A stretch of DNA of 64,000 nt from Glaciihabitans sp. dw_435. GTDB taxonomy: Bacteria > Actinomycetota > Actinomycetes > Actinomycetales > Microbacteriaceae. This document shows, one piece after another, positions 1 to 8,641 of this stretch. How positions within the stretch are numbered: the first letter of the stretch is position 1; each line of letters starts with the position of its first letter. A model generated the notes under the pieces. It was not told the DNA's origin, searched no databases, and saw only the letters and a list, made by a program, of their open reading frames with translations. The stretch spans positions 124,001 through 188,000 of the forward strand of contig NZ_JAAVUZ010000003.1 of NCBI RefSeq assembly GCF_018449675.1. Direction: 5' to 3'. The translations under genes and the position numbers were made by a program.

Positions 1-228
1 CAGGAAGCAATGCGCGTGCTCACCGCAACGTCGGGAGCGCACGGGTTCAACATCGGGATGAACCAGGGCCGGATTGCCGGTGCGGGTATCGCGGAACACC
101 TGCACCAGCACGTCGTGCCGCGCTGGGCCCAGGACTCGAACTTCTTCCCGATCATCGCCGGCACCAAGGCGATTCCCCGCCTGCTCGGCGAGGTTCGGGC
201 CGAGGTCGCCGCGGCCTGGTCGAAATAG
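1..228 (+). CDS. HIT-family nucleotide hydrolase/transferase, C-terminal part
   Basis: The reading frame is already open at base 1, so the gene starts upstream of the window and only about the last 75 residues are present. They contain the histidine-triad signature H-L-H-Q-H-V-V (bases 96-116) followed by P-R-W, which forms the nucleotide phosphate site of HIT proteins. The central His of the triad is the usual nucleophile. The preceding G-F-N-I-G-M-N-Q-G stretch is typical of actinobacterial HIT proteins related to Ap4A phosphorylase. Substrate cannot be told from the fragment. It ends 61 bases before pdxS, with a putative promoter between them. Confidence 0.9.
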   Translation, partial: QEAMRVLTATSGAHGFNIGMNQGRIAGAGIAEHLHQHVVPRWAQDSNFFPIIAGTKAIPRLLGEVRAEVAAAWSK

Positions 229-275
229 CGACAGCGCGGGTCATCCGCCCGCACCCCAGAAATTTTCCAAACAAG

Positions 276-281
276 TAGAAT
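276..281 (+). promoter_or_regulatory. Putative -10 box (TAGAAT) of pdxS, likely leaderless
   Basis: TAGAAT matches the TANNNT -10 pattern and ends 8 bases before the pdxS ATG. Transcription starting 6-8 bases downstream would begin at or just before the start codon. No clear TTGACA-like -35 is visible at 16-19 bases upstream, and the AGGA near the ATG lies too close to serve as a Shine-Dalgarno. This is inference from position and motif only. Confidence 0.45.
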
Positions 282-289
282 TTAGGACC

Positions 290-1192
290 ATGAGCGACAC
301 CACTACGTCAGAACAGTTGGGCACGAGCCGCGTCAAGCGTGGACTCGCCGAGATGCTCAAGGGCGGTGTCATCATGGACGTCGTCAACGCCGAGCAGGCG
401 AAGATCGCCGAGGACGCCGGCGCCGTAGCCGTCATGGCGCTCGAGCGCGTTCCCGCGGACATCCGCTCGCAGGGTGGCGTCGCACGCATGAGCGACCCCG
501 ACCTGATCGACGGCATCATCGCCGCGGTGTCCATTCCCGTCATGGCCAAGGCCCGCATCGGTCATTTCGTCGAGGCGCAGGTGCTGCAGGCACTCGGTGT
601 CGACTACATCGACGAGTCCGAGGTTCTGAGCCCGGCCGACTACATCAACCACATCGACAAGTGGAAGTTCACGGTTCCCTTCGTCTGTGGTGCCACCAAC
701 CTGGGCGAGGCGCTGCGCCGCGTTACCGAGGGTGCAGCGATGATCCGCTCCAAGGGCGAGGCCGGAACCGGCGACGTGTCCGAGGCCACCAAGCACATCC
801 GCACCATCAAGGGCGAGATCGCTGCCCTCTCCGCCAAGACGGCCGATGAGCTGTACGTCGCCGCCAAGGAACTGCAGGCACCGTACGACCTCGTCGTCGA
901 GGTCGCCCGCACCGGCAAGCTGCCCGTCGTACTCTTCACCGCCGGCGGAGTCGCAACCCCCGCCGATGCAGCACTAATGATGCAGCTGGGTGCCGATGGT
1001 GTCTTCGTCGGTTCCGGAATCTTCAAGTCGGGCAACCCCGCGCAGCGTGCGGCAGCCATCGTCAAGGCGACCACCTTCTTCGACGACCCGTCGGTCATCG
1101 CCGATGCGTCACGCGGACTCGGCGAGGCAATGGTCGGCATCAACGTGTCCGACCTCGCGGCTCCCCACCGCCTCTCCGAGCGTGGCTGGTAG
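290..1192 (+). CDS. pdxS: Pyridoxal 5'-phosphate synthase, lyase subunit PdxS
   Basis: PdxS condenses ribose 5-phosphate and glyceraldehyde 3-phosphate with ammonia from PdxT to make pyridoxal 5'-phosphate (DXP-independent vitamin B6 route). The 300-residue protein is full length and collinear with the family. Visible landmarks are K87 in [10 protein letters not shown] and K155 in [11 protein letters not shown], the two lysines that carry covalent intermediates in this family, and a C-terminal phosphate-binding G-S-G-I-F. The ATG at 290 is chosen because M-S-D-T-T-T opens a normal PdxS N-terminus; upstream in-frame codons overlap the HIT gene. The 3' end overlaps pdxT by 11 bases, as expected for a two-subunit complex made in fixed ratio. 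Confidence 0.98.
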   Translation: MSDTTTSEQLGTSRVKRGLAEMLKGGVIMDVVNAEQAKIAEDAGAVAVMALERVPADIRSQGGVARMSDPDLIDGIIAAVSIPVMAKARIGHFVEAQVLQALGVDYIDESEVLSPADYINHIDKWKFTVPFVCGATNLGEALRRVTEGAAMIRSKGEAGTGDVSEATKHIRTIKGEIAALSAKTADELYVAAKELQAPYDLVVEVARTGKLPVVLFTAGGVATPADAALMMQLGADGVFVGSGIFKSGNPAQRAAAIVKATTFFDDPSVIADASRGLGEAMVGINVSDLAAPHRLSERGW

Positions 1193-1790
1193 TCACTCGG
1201 CACAGCACGCGCCCGTCGGCGTCCTCGCTCTCCAGGGCGATTTCCGCGAGCACATTGCTGTGCTGAGCGCCCTGGGAGCGGACGCCATCCCCGTTCGCCG
1301 CCCCGAAGAACTGGAGCGCGTGGCAGGCTTGGTCATTCCCGGCGGTGAGTCGACGGTCATGGACAAGCTCAGCCGCCTGTTCGGCCTGGCGGAGCCGCTG
1401 AAGGCTGCGGTCGCGTCGGGACTTCCCGTGTACGGCACCTGCGCGGGGCTCATCATGCTCGCCGACCGCGTGCGGGATGCGATCGATGGCCAGCAGACGC
1501 TGGGGGGACTGGATGTCACGGTCCGCCGCAACGCGTTCGGGTCGCAGCTCGACTCCTTCGAGACCGACCTCGACATCCCCGAGCTCGGAGACCCGCCGAT
1601 GCACGCGGTCTTCATCCGCGCACCGGTGGTCGAGGACATCGGCGAGTCCGTGACGGCGCTTGCCACCCTGGACGACGGCAGGATCGTCGCGGTCGAGCAG
1701 GGAAACCTTCTCGGCACCTCCTTCCATCCCGAGGTGACTCGCGACTACCGTTTCCACGAGTACTTCCTCGAGAAGATCCGTTCGCGCTGA
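1182..1790 (+). CDS. pdxT: Pyridoxal 5'-phosphate synthase, glutaminase subunit PdxT
   Basis: PdxT is the class I glutamine amidotransferase that hydrolyses glutamine and channels ammonia to PdxS. In the 202-residue protein the nucleophile is C87 in Y-G-T-C-A-G-L, with H182 and E184 in S-F-H-P-E-V-T completing the triad. G-V-L-A-L-Q-G-D-F at residues 13-21 and the glutamine-binding P-G-G-E-S-T segment near residue 53 are standard. The GTG at 1182 overlaps the last codons of pdxS and gives the usual short N-terminus. Translational coupling with pdxS is likely. No transferase domain is fused, which fits a free partner subunit. Confidence 0.97.
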   Translation: MAGSHSAQHAPVGVLALQGDFREHIAVLSALGADAIPVRRPEELERVAGLVIPGGESTVMDKLSRLFGLAEPLKAAVASGLPVYGTCAGLIMLADRVRDAIDGQQTLGGLDVTVRRNAFGSQLDSFETDLDIPELGDPPMHAVFIRAPVVEDIGESVTALATLDDGRIVAVEQGNLLGTSFHPEVTRDYRFHEYFLEKIRSR

Positions 1791-1817
1791 CCGCGGCACG
1801 GATTTTCCCCCACCCGC

Positions 1818-1841
1818 GTGCGGGGCTGGAGCCCCGCGCAC
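1818..1841 (+). terminator. GC-rich hairpin between pdxT and yebC, possible terminator
   Basis: CGGGGC (1821-1826), loop TGGA, GCCCCG (1831-1836) form a 6-bp perfect stem, extended on both sides by GTG/CAC with a small bulge. No U-tract follows, so it may be a U-less actinobacterial terminator or a pause site. It sits just upstream of the yebC promoter. Confidence 0.4.
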
Positions 1842-1848
1842 CTCTCGC

Positions 1849-1854
1849 TAGAAT
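1849..1854 (+). promoter_or_regulatory. Putative -10 box (TAGAAT) of yebC, likely leaderless
   Basis: TAGAAT is followed by 7 bases and then the yebC ATG. This spacing places the transcription start at or within one base of the start codon. No Shine-Dalgarno-like purine run precedes the ATG, which agrees with leaderless translation. Inference only. Confidence 0.5.
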
Positions 1855-1861
1855 GTGAGTC

Positions 1862-2623
1862 ATGTCAGGCCACTCCAAATGGGCAACCACTAAGCACCAA
1901 AAAGCAGTCAAAGACTCGCGTCGTGCCAAGTCGTTCGCCAAACTCATCAAGAACATCGAAGTCGCAGCCAAGATCGGTGGTGCAGACCTCTCGGGTAACC
2001 CGACCCTCGTCGACGCCATCCAGAAGGCGAAGAAGACCTCGGTCCCGAACGAGAACATCGACCGCGCCGTCAAGCGTGGTTCCGGTCAGCTCGGCGAAGT
2101 CGTCGACTACCAGACCATCATGTATGAGGGATACGCGGCGGGCGGCGTTGCCCTGCTGATCGAGTGCCTCACGGACAACCGCAACCGCGCGGCCGCCGAT
2201 GTGCGCACCATCATGACCCGCAATGGCGGGCAGATGGGCGACCCCGGAAGTGTCGCGTACAACTTCAGCCGCAAGGGCGTCATCTCGGTCACGAAGACCG
2301 ACGGTGTCACCGAAGACGACATTCTCGGTGCCGTGCTCGATGCGGGTGCCGAAGAGGTCAATGACCGCGGCCAGGGCTTCGAGATCATCACCGAACCGCA
2401 CGACATGCTGCCGGCGCGCACAGCCCTGCAGGAGTCGGGAATCGACTACGACTCCGCCGATGTCGAGTTCGTCCCCGGCGTGACCATCGCCGTCGACCTC
2501 GAGACCGCGCAGAAGATCTTCCGCCTCATCGACGCGCTCGAAGACAACGACGACGTACAGAACGTGTACGGCAACTTCGAGATTCCCGCCGACGTGCAGG
2601 CCGCGCTCGACGAAGAAGAGTAG
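1862..2623 (+). CDS. YebC/PmpR family protein (translation or transcription modulator)
   Basis: The 253-residue protein is full length for the YebC/PmpR family. It opens with [14 protein letters not shown], the highly conserved family N-terminus (usually G-H-S-K-W-x-x-I/T-K-H-K-K), and carries the central block [12 protein letters not shown]. Members were first described as DNA-binding regulators; some have more recently been linked to translation at difficult motifs such as polyproline. The role here is not settled by sequence. It lies directly before ruvC, the common bacterial arrangement, 6 bases from its start. The C-terminal D-E-E-E tail is acidic, as in relatives. Confidence 0.95.
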   Translation: MSGHSKWATTKHQKAVKDSRRAKSFAKLIKNIEVAAKIGGADLSGNPTLVDAIQKAKKTSVPNENIDRAVKRGSGQLGEVVDYQTIMYEGYAAGGVALLIECLTDNRNRAAADVRTIMTRNGGQMGDPGSVAYNFSRKGVISVTKTDGVTEDDILGAVLDAGAEEVNDRGQGFEIITEPHDMLPARTALQESGIDYDSADVEFVPGVTIAVDLETAQKIFRLIDALEDNDDVQNVYGNFEIPADVQAALDEEE

Positions 2624-2629
2624 TAGTCC

Positions 2630-3226
2630 GTGTCGCTCCGGGTGCTGGGGATCGACCCCGGCCTCACCCGGTGCGGTGTCGGAATCGTTGACGTCGAGGC
2701 ATCCCGCTCCGCCGTCCTCGTGCACGTGAGCGTCATCCGCACGCCCACCGACATGCCCCTCGAACGACGACTGCTCGCCATTGGCGAGGGAATCGCCGCG
2801 CTGCTGGACGAGTTCCAGCCCGCGGCCGTCGCTCTCGAGCGTGTCTTCGCGCAAAACAATGTGCGCACGGTCATGGGCACAGCGCAGGCCAGTGGTGTTG
2901 CGATGCACGCGGCCGCCGCCCGTGGGCTGTCCGTCGGGCTGCACACGCCGAGCGAGGTCAAGGCCGCGGTCACGGGCTACGGTTCCGCGGACAAGAAGCA
3001 GATCGCCACCATGGTGCAGCGCATCCTGCGGCTGGACGCGCCTCCAACGCCCGCGGATGCCTCGGACGCACTCGCCCTCGCCCTGTGTCACGCATGGCGC
3101 TCCAATGGAACGATGCGCGCCGTCGACTCATCGGCGCCCGCACCCAGCATGTCGGGTCTAACCCCGGCGCAGGAGGCGTGGCGCAAGGCCGAGAAGTCAG
3201 TGGTCGCTCGTAGGCTGGGCCAATGA
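2630..3226 (+). CDS. ruvC: Holliday junction endonuclease RuvC
   Basis: RuvC cuts Holliday junctions in the RuvABC resolvasome. The four acidic residues of its RNase H-like active site are all visible: D9 in G-I-D-P-G-L-T-R-C-G, E70 in V-A-L-E-R-V-F, and D143 and D146 in A-D-A-S-D-A-L-A-L. The G-Y-G-x-A-D-K-x-Q motif (residues 116-124) contacts DNA. The 198-residue length includes a C-terminal extension of about 30 residues common in Actinobacteria. GTG start, 6 bases after yebC. Its stop codon lies in the first copy of a 10-base direct repeat that reaches the ruvA start (see findings). Confidence 0.97.
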   Translation: MSLRVLGIDPGLTRCGVGIVDVEASRSAVLVHVSVIRTPTDMPLERRLLAIGEGIAALLDEFQPAAVALERVFAQNNVRTVMGTAQASGVAMHAAAARGLSVGLHTPSEVKAAVTGYGSADKKQIATMVQRILRLDAPPTPADASDALALALCHAWRSNGTMRAVDSSAPAPSMSGLTPAQEAWRKAEKSVVARRLGQ

Positions 3227-3245
3227 TTTCTTCAAGGCGCCGCTC

Positions 3246-3869
3246 GTGATTTCTTCCGTCCGGGGCACCGTGCTTTCTGCCGCGGGGACCATGGTCGTTA
3301 TCGAGGTCGGGGGAGTGGGCCTGTCCGTACAGGTGACTCCACAGCACGCCCTCGGCCTGCGGGTCGGCAGCGAAGCCCGCGTGCTGACCGTGCTGATCGT
3401 TCGCGAAGACGATCTCAGTTTGTTCGGCTTTGCCGACGCCGACGAACTCGTTGTGTTCGACGCTCTCCGCGGTGTCACCGGTGTCGGCCCGAAGTCCGCG
3501 ATGGGCGTTCTGGCGGCACTCGATCCCGGTCAGGTCGCCCAGGCGGTCGCGCTCGAGGACGACGCCGCCTTCCGCAAGGTCAGCGGTATCGGTCCGAAGA
3601 CGGCCAAGCTGATCATCCTGTCGCTGACGGGAAAGCTCATCGGTATTTCCGCGACCCGTCGCGCTCCGGTATCGAAGTCTGCCTCCGTCGCCGACAGCGT
3701 GCTCGTCGCGCTCGTGGGCCTCGGCTGGAACGAGAAGGTCGCCGGTCTCGCCGTTGAAGACGCGGTATCCAGCGCCACTGAGACCGAACTCGCGGCCGTG
3801 CCCGCGCTGCTTCGCCTCGCCCTGACCAAGCTCGGTCCCGCACAGCAATCCGGAGGATCCGACCAGTGA
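3246..3869 (+). CDS. ruvA: Holliday junction branch migration protein RuvA
   Basis: RuvA tetramers bind four-way junctions and load the RuvB motors. The 207-residue protein has the N-terminal OB-fold domain ([10 protein letters not shown]), two helix-hairpin-helix motifs around residues 76-85 ([10 protein letters not shown]) and 112-120 (V-S-G-I-G-P-K-T-A), and a C-terminal domain III that contacts RuvB. The GTG at 3246 is preceded by AAGG about 8 bases upstream. An ATG at 3223 overlapping the ruvC stop would encode only an 8-residue peptide beginning with the same M-I-S-S, so it is not the start. The 3' end overlaps ruvB by a GTGA junction. Confidence 0.97.
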   Translation: MISSVRGTVLSAAGTMVVIEVGGVGLSVQVTPQHALGLRVGSEARVLTVLIVREDDLSLFGFADADELVVFDALRGVTGVGPKSAMGVLAALDPGQVAQAVALEDDAAFRKVSGIGPKTAKLIILSLTGKLIGISATRRAPVSKSASVADSVLVALVGLGWNEKVAGLAVEDAVSSATETELAAVPALLRLALTKLGPAQQSGGSDQ

Positions 3870-4912
3870 CGCCATCGAACGACGACGCCCTCGACGAGAT
3901 CCTGAGCCCCATCCCGGAGTCGGAGGCGGAACTCGCCTTCGAGGGAGCGCTCCGTCCCAAGTCGCTCGCGGAGTTCGTGGGCCAGACGAAGGTGCGCGGG
4001 CAGCTGCAACTGCTGCTGCAGGCCGCTGCCATCCAGAACCGCACCCCCGACCACATCCTGCTCGCCGGCCCTCCGGGACTCGGCAAGACGACGCTCGCGA
4101 TGATCATCGCCCATGAGAGCAACAGGCCGCTGCGGATGTCGAGTGGACCGGCTATTCAGCACGCGGGAGACCTTGCCGCGCTGCTGTCTTCCTTAACACC
4201 TGGTGAAGTTTTGTTCATCGACGAGATCCACCGCATGGCACGCTCCGCGGAGGAAATGCTCTACCTGGCGATGGAGGACTTCCGGATCGACATCATGGTC
4301 GGGAAGGGAGCGGGCGCGACATCCATCCCCCTCGACCTGGCGCCATTTACCCTCGTGGGCGCGACCACCCGGTCGGGAATGCTGCCCAACCCCCTGCGGG
4401 ATCGCTTCGGTTTCACCGCACACCTCGAGTTCTACGACGAGCCCGAACTGGAGCAGGTGCTGTACCGCGCCGCCGCCCTGCTCGAGCTGGACATTGACAA
4501 GGAAGCCCTCGCCGAGATCGCCGGCCGGTGCCGCGGAACCCCCCGAATCGCCAACCGTCTGCTGCGCCGGGTGCGCGACTACGCGCTCGTGCACAACACG
4601 CGTGCCGGCCTCGAAGCAGTGCACGCGGCGCTCGAACTCTATGACGTCGACCCCCTCGGTCTTGACCGTCTCGACCGTGCCGTGATGATGATCATCCTCA
4701 CCCGCTTTGACGGGGGTCCCGTTGGCCTCAACACCCTGGCGGTGTCCGTCGGGGAAGAGGCCGAGACCATCGAATCCGTTGTGGAGCCGTTCCTCGTGCG
4801 CATAGGGTTGCTGATCAGGACGCCCCGCGGTCGCGTCGCCACCCGCGAGGCGTGGGCGCACTTCGGCTTGACGAGACAGTCCACAGGTGGCCTGTTCGGC
4901 GATGACCTATAA
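3866..4912 (+). CDS. ruvB: Holliday junction DNA helicase RuvB
   Basis: RuvB is the hexameric AAA+ ATPase that drives branch migration with RuvA. The 348-residue protein carries Walker A G-P-P-G-L-G-K-T at residues 68-75, Walker B V-L-F-I-D-E-I-H at 115-122, sensor 1 in the G-A-T-T-R motif, sensor 2 in the [10 protein letters not shown] segment, and a C-terminal winged-helix domain. It starts at GTG within a GTGA overlap with ruvA. Its last codons contain a TATAAT box probably serving the yajC transcript. Confidence 0.98.
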   Translation: MTPSNDDALDEILSPIPESEAELAFEGALRPKSLAEFVGQTKVRGQLQLLLQAAAIQNRTPDHILLAGPPGLGKTTLAMIIAHESNRPLRMSSGPAIQHAGDLAALLSSLTPGEVLFIDEIHRMARSAEEMLYLAMEDFRIDIMVGKGAGATSIPLDLAPFTLVGATTRSGMLPNPLRDRFGFTAHLEFYDEPELEQVLYRAAALLELDIDKEALAEIAGRCRGTPRIANRLLRRVRDYALVHNTRAGLEAVHAALELYDVDPLGLDRLDRAVMMIILTRFDGGPVGLNTLAVSVGEEAETIESVVEPFLVRIGLLIRTPRGRVATREAWAHFGLTRQSTGGLFGDDL

Positions 4913-4913
4913 T
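4908..4913 (+). promoter_or_regulatory. Putative -10 box (TATAAT) upstream of yajC
   Basis: A perfect TATAAT overlaps the ruvB stop codon. No good -35 is visible at 16-19 bases upstream. Five bases downstream lies an ATG that opens a 9-codon frame. The yajC start is 68 bases further. It probably drives the yajC-secD-secF block separately from ruvCAB. Confidence 0.45.
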
Positions 4914-4918
4914 TCCCT

Positions 4919-4948
4919 ATGGCCGCACAGGCAGTCACTCTCGACTGA
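4919..4948 (+). CDS. Possible 9-codon leader reading frame before yajC
   Basis: ATG at 4919 opens a short frame encoding M-A-A-Q-A-V-T-L-D and ending at TGA 4948, 33 bases before the yajC start. Its position just after a TATAAT box suggests it could be translated from a near-leaderless end. It holds no run of a single amino acid that would point to classical attenuation. May be chance. Confidence 0.2.
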   Translation: MAAQAVTLD

Positions 4949-4981
4949 TTCGGCCCCTCATTCTCTTCGGAAGGCTTTCCC

Positions 4982-5416
4982 ATGGATTTCGCTAATATCG
5001 CGCTAATCGCAGTACTCGCAGTTCTCGTATTCTTCATGTTCCGCAACAGCCGCAAGCGCAAGGCACAGCAGGAGGAGCTTCGCTCCCAGATCGTTCCCGG
5101 CGCCGAGATCATGACCAACTTCGGTCTCTTCGGAAAGCTGATCTCGATCGATGAGCCCTCCAACGTCGCCGAGGTTGAGGTGTCGCCGGGCAACATCATC
5201 CGTGTTCACCGCCAGACCATCTCGAAGGTCGTCACCGGCAGCGACATCGAAGGCGATGCTCCCCGCTCCGTCGAGGAAGCCATCGAGCGTGCCAACCGCG
5301 AGGAAGCGGAGCGCGAGGCGCTGGCCAAGAAGGATGAGATCTCTTCGCACGAGCCCGAATTCGGTGAGCGCGTCGAGCCCACCGACACGACGCAGGCCAA
5401 GAAGGTTGACGAGTAA
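4982..5416 (+). CDS. yajC: Preprotein translocase subunit YajC
   Basis: YajC is a small inner-membrane partner of SecDF in the Sec translocon. The 144-residue protein has one N-terminal membrane segment (about residues 4-21, ending F-M-F-R-N-S-R-K-R-K), followed by the YajC core with V-P-G-A-E-I-M-T-N-F-G-L-F-G and V-S-P-G-N-I-I-R-V-H-R. It ends in a charged, Glu/Lys-rich cytoplasmic tail longer than in E. coli but usual for Actinobacteria. GGAAGG 7 bases upstream of the ATG is a good ribosome binding site. It lies in the common yajC-secD-secF order. Confidence 0.95.
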   Translation: MDFANIALIAVLAVLVFFMFRNSRKRKAQQEELRSQIVPGAEIMTNFGLFGKLISIDEPSNVAEVEVSPGNIIRVHRQTISKVVTGSDIEGDAPRSVEEAIERANREEAEREALAKKDEISSHEPEFGERVEPTDTTQAKKVDE

Positions 5417-5506
5417 CCACTAGCCTTGTGTGCGGCCCGGCGAAAGTCGGTCCGCTCTCCCGTGTCTGCGCGATGACCGCGCAGGCACGCTCATAGAAAG
5501 CTGAGT

Positions 5507-7252
5507 TTGCAGTTGGCAAAATCGACTCCGGTCAAGAAGGCCTGGCGGTCACTGACCTGGCTACTGGTCATCATCGTCGGCATGACCGCTTTGCTGGGGG
5601 GCGGAGTCCTGTGGGCTGGCGCAACCTGGGCGCCGAAACTGGCTCTTGACCTCGAGGGTGGAACGCAGATCGTCCTCGAGCCGAAGCTCGAGAGCGGACA
5701 GACCGTCTCCTCTGAGCAGCTCAGCCAGGCGGTGACGATCATCCGCCAGCGCATCGACGCCAGCGGCGTTTCCGAGCCGGAGATCACCACGCAGGGCAGC
5801 GGCGCGAACGAGACCATCGTTGTCTCGATCCCCGGTGTTCCCGATGCGGAGACGCTCGCGCGCATCAAGTCCTCGGCAAAGCTCGAGTTCCGCCCGGTGC
5901 TCGTCACCGAAGCGACCGCGACCAGTGCCGTCGGAGATTCGCCGACCGCGACCCCGACTCCCACGCCGACTGCGACGGCATCGCTGAATGCCACGCCGAC
6001 GGTAAAGCCGACCGACGCCAGCGACCTGAACTACGTCACCGACGCACTGGCCTACCAGTACACGAACTTCGACTGTAAAGACGTCGAGAACGGTGCCGCG
6101 AGCGTCGCTCCCGCCGACCAGCCCCTCGTCACCTGTGACACCACGGCCGCCGGGGGAGTGCAGTACAAGTACATCCTCGGACCCGTTGAGGTCGCCGGTT
6201 CGACCATCAGCGACGCGACCAACTCGCTCGTGTCCAACAGCCAGGGCGTCAGCACCGGCCAGTGGGGCGTCAACATCGTCTTCAACTCCGAGGGAACCAA
6301 GCAGTTCGCCGCTGTCACCACGCGACTGCACGGACTGACCGGAGCACAGAACCAGTTCGCCATCGTCCTCGACGGCACGGTAATTTCCGCTCCGACCACC
6401 AACGCGATCATCACCGACGGTAAGCCGCAGATCACCGGTAGTTTCACGCAGCAGTCGTCGAAGACCCTCGCCGACCAGCTGAAGTTCGGCGCGCTGCCGA
6501 TCGGCTTCCAGGTGCAGAGCTCGCAGGTCATCTCCGCCACACTCGGCCAGACGCAGCTCGCCAGCGGCCTGATCGCGGGCCTCATCGGTCTGCTGCTCGT
6601 CGTGATCTACTCCCTGTTCCAGTACCGCCTGCTCGGCCTGGTCACGGTGGCATCCCTCGTGGTCGCCGCGGTCATCACCTACCTGGCCATCGGGATCCTG
6701 TCGTGGCGGGAGGGATATCGTCTCTCCCTCGCCGGTGTCGCGGGTCTGATCGTGGCAATCGGATTTACTGCCGACTCCTTCATCGTCTACTTCGAGCGAA
6801 TACGCGATGAGTTGCGTGATGGGCGCGGCCTCGTGTCATCCGTCGAAGCCGGCTGGAAGCGCGCACTGCGCACCATCTACGCCGCCAAGTCGGTCAACCT
6901 TCTGTCGGCCGCGGTGCTGTTCATCCTCGCCATCGGCAACGTCCGCGGCTTCGCGCTGACGCTTGGTCTCACCACGATCATCGACGTCATTGTTGTGGTG
7001 CTCTTCACCCACCCCGTGCTGCAGCTTCTCGCGACGACGAAGTACTTCTCGAGCGGTCACAAGATGAGTGGCCTTGACCCGAACGCCCTCGGTGCTATCT
7101 ACCGCGGCCGCGCGCAGTTCCGTTCACCGGCAGCGGGTGCAAAGGCCGGTGCAAGCCGCGAGGCTGCGCGTCGCCAGACCATCGCCGAGCGCAAGGCGTC
7201 CGGCCAGTCCGCGCCGAATTCCGATACCACCGTTGACGGGAAGGACTCCTGA
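5507..7252 (+). CDS. secD: Protein translocase subunit SecD
   Basis: SecD works with SecF to complete protein export using the proton gradient. The 581-residue protein has a first membrane helix (about residues 15-37), the conserved L-A-L-D-L-E-G-G-T-Q-I block, a large extracytoplasmic P1 region, and five C-terminal membrane helices beginning near residue 353, with the G-F-T-A-D-S-F-I-V-Y-F-E-R-I-R-D-E motif. A Thr/Pro/Ala-rich insertion (about residues 147-168) lies inside P1. The TTG at 5507 is chosen over an in-frame TTG at 5513 because GAAAG is 6 bases from the first but 12 from the second. It overlaps secF by one base (TGATG). Confidence 0.96.
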   Translation: MQLAKSTPVKKAWRSLTWLLVIIVGMTALLGGGVLWAGATWAPKLALDLEGGTQIVLEPKLESGQTVSSEQLSQAVTIIRQRIDASGVSEPEITTQGSGANETIVVSIPGVPDAETLARIKSSAKLEFRPVLVTEATATSAVGDSPTATPTPTPTATASLNATPTVKPTDASDLNYVTDALAYQYTNFDCKDVENGAASVAPADQPLVTCDTTAAGGVQYKYILGPVEVAGSTISDATNSLVSNSQGVSTGQWGVNIVFNSEGTKQFAAVTTRLHGLTGAQNQFAIVLDGTVISAPTTNAIITDGKPQITGSFTQQSSKTLADQLKFGALPIGFQVQSSQVISATLGQTQLASGLIAGLIGLLLVVIYSLFQYRLLGLVTVASLVVAAVITYLAIGILSWREGYRLSLAGVAGLIVAIGFTADSFIVYFERIRDELRDGRGLVSSVEAGWKRALRTIYAAKSVNLLSAAVLFILAIGNVRGFALTLGLTTIIDVIVVVLFTHPVLQLLATTKYFSSGHKMSGLDPNALGAIYRGRAQFRSPAAGAKAGASREAARRQTIAERKASGQSAPNSDTTVDGKDS

Positions 7253-8262
7253 TGGCTAGCTTCGCCAAGTTCGGCAATGACCTCTACACGGGAGCCCGCT
7301 CCTACGACTTCGTCGGCCGTCGCCGCCTCTGGTACATCATCGCGGCGATCATGCTTGCTGCGGCGATCATCATCCCGATCGCCCGCGGAGGGTTTGTCCT
7401 CGGTATCGAGTTCCGTGGTGGGTCCGAATTCAACGTCTCCAAGATTGCAGATCTCGCGGATAACAGCGCGAAGTTCCAGAACGAGGCGTCCGACGCCGTT
7501 GACGCGACCGTGTCTGATGCGTCCCCGCGCGTGTCCGTCGTTGGTGGCAACGGACTGCGTGTCCAGACCACGCAGCTGTCGGAGGCTGACTCGGACGCGG
7601 TTCGATCGGCTCTCGCCAAGACCTTTGACGTCTCCAACGACAACGTGTCGGCGTCGTTCATCGGACCCTCGTGGGGTGCGGACATCACCGGTTCCGCGAT
7701 CCGTGCCCTCGTGGTGTTCGTGATCCTGGCCGCCATCGTCATGGCCCTGTACTTCCGTACCTGGAAGATGTCGCTGGCTGCCATCGTGTCACTCGCCCAC
7801 GACATGATCATTACCGCGGGTGTGTACGGCATCCTGGGGCTGGAAATCACGCCGGCCGCCGTCATCGGATTCCTCACCATCCTCGGTTACTCCCTCTACG
7901 ACACCGTGGTGGTGTTCGACAAGATCCGTGAGAACACCGCCGAGAACGGGCCTGAGTCGCGTCGCACGTTCGCCGAATCGGTCAACCTCGCCGTCAACCA
8001 GACACTGGTGCGCTCCATCAACACCGGTATCGTCGCCGCCCTCCCGGTCGGCGCGATCCTGTTCATCGGCGCAGCCCTGCTGGGAGCCGGCACCCTTGTT
8101 GACATCTCGCTGTCGCTGTTCATCGGAATCCTTGTCGGCACTTACTCGACGATTTTCATCGCTGCGCCGTTCTACTCGCAGCTGCGCGAGGGTGAGCCAC
8201 AGTTCAAGAAGCAGGCTCTGCGACTGAACACGGCTCGCTCCGCCGCGACGATCGCCAAGTAG
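7252..8262 (+). CDS. secF: Protein translocase subunit SecF
   Basis: SecF pairs with SecD in the export motor. The 336-residue protein has a first membrane helix at about residues 24-46, the periplasmic-side E-F-R-G-G-S-E-F motif that matches the SecF signature, and five clustered C-terminal helices from about residue 142. The cytoplasmic loop V-V-V-F-D-K-I-R-E-N and the later N-Q-T-L-V-R-S-I-N-T motif are hallmark SecF sequences. It begins at the ATG overlapping the secD stop, so coupled synthesis is expected. A rhodanese gene follows after 5 bases. Confidence 0.97.
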   Translation: MASFAKFGNDLYTGARSYDFVGRRRLWYIIAAIMLAAAIIIPIARGGFVLGIEFRGGSEFNVSKIADLADNSAKFQNEASDAVDATVSDASPRVSVVGGNGLRVQTTQLSEADSDAVRSALAKTFDVSNDNVSASFIGPSWGADITGSAIRALVVFVILAAIVMALYFRTWKMSLAAIVSLAHDMIITAGVYGILGLEITPAAVIGFLTILGYSLYDTVVVFDKIRENTAENGPESRRTFAESVNLAVNQTLVRSINTGIVAALPVGAILFIGAALLGAGTLVDISLSLFIGILVGTYSTIFIAAPFYSQLREGEPQFKKQALRLNTARSAATIAK

Positions 8263-8267
8263 TCACC

Positions 8268-8618
8268 GTGGCCGAATCATCTGCGTCCGCCTCCGCTGAG
8301 CTCACTTCAGCGGAGGCGATCGCCGCCACCGCCGACGGTGGCTGGCTGCTGGACGTACGTGAGCAGGATGAGTGGGACAGGGGCCATGCCCCCACCGCGC
8401 ACCTGATCCCGATGTCCGAGCTGCAGTCCCGCGTCGACGAGATCCCTGCCGACAAGCCGGTAATGGTCATCTGCCATAGTGGCGCGCGCTCCGCCCGGGT
8501 CGTGGACTTCCTCTCGCAGGAGGGATACGACGTGGTCAACGTCGCCGGCGGCATGATGGGGTGGCAGTCCGCTGGAGGCGTAGTCGTCGTCGACGGCACC
8601 GGCTCCGCTCTCGTTTAG
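8268..8618 (+). CDS. Single-domain rhodanese-like sulfurtransferase
   Basis: This 116-residue protein is one rhodanese domain. The active-site loop is C69-H-S-G-A-R-S, with the catalytic Cys intact, so persulfide transfer is plausible. W-L-L-D-V-R-E-Q-D-E-W at residues 26-36 and G-G-M-M-G-W at 94-99 are typical of the family. The sulfur donor and acceptor are unknown. No signal peptide or membrane segment is visible, so it is probably cytoplasmic. GTG start, 5 bases after secF; the stop codon overlaps a TAGACT sequence that may act as a -10 for rel. Confidence 0.88.
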   Translation: MAESSASASAELTSAEAIAATADGGWLLDVREQDEWDRGHAPTAHLIPMSELQSRVDEIPADKPVMVICHSGARSARVVDFLSQEGYDVVNVAGGMMGWQSAGGVVVVDGTGSALV

Positions 8619-8641
8619 ACTGAACTCGGAAGGGTTTGTAG

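Noticed and set aside
1865-3091. 408-codon minus-strand frame opposite yebC and ruvC
   Set aside because: It covers two well-supported genes in antisense and has no ribosome binding site or recognisable motif.
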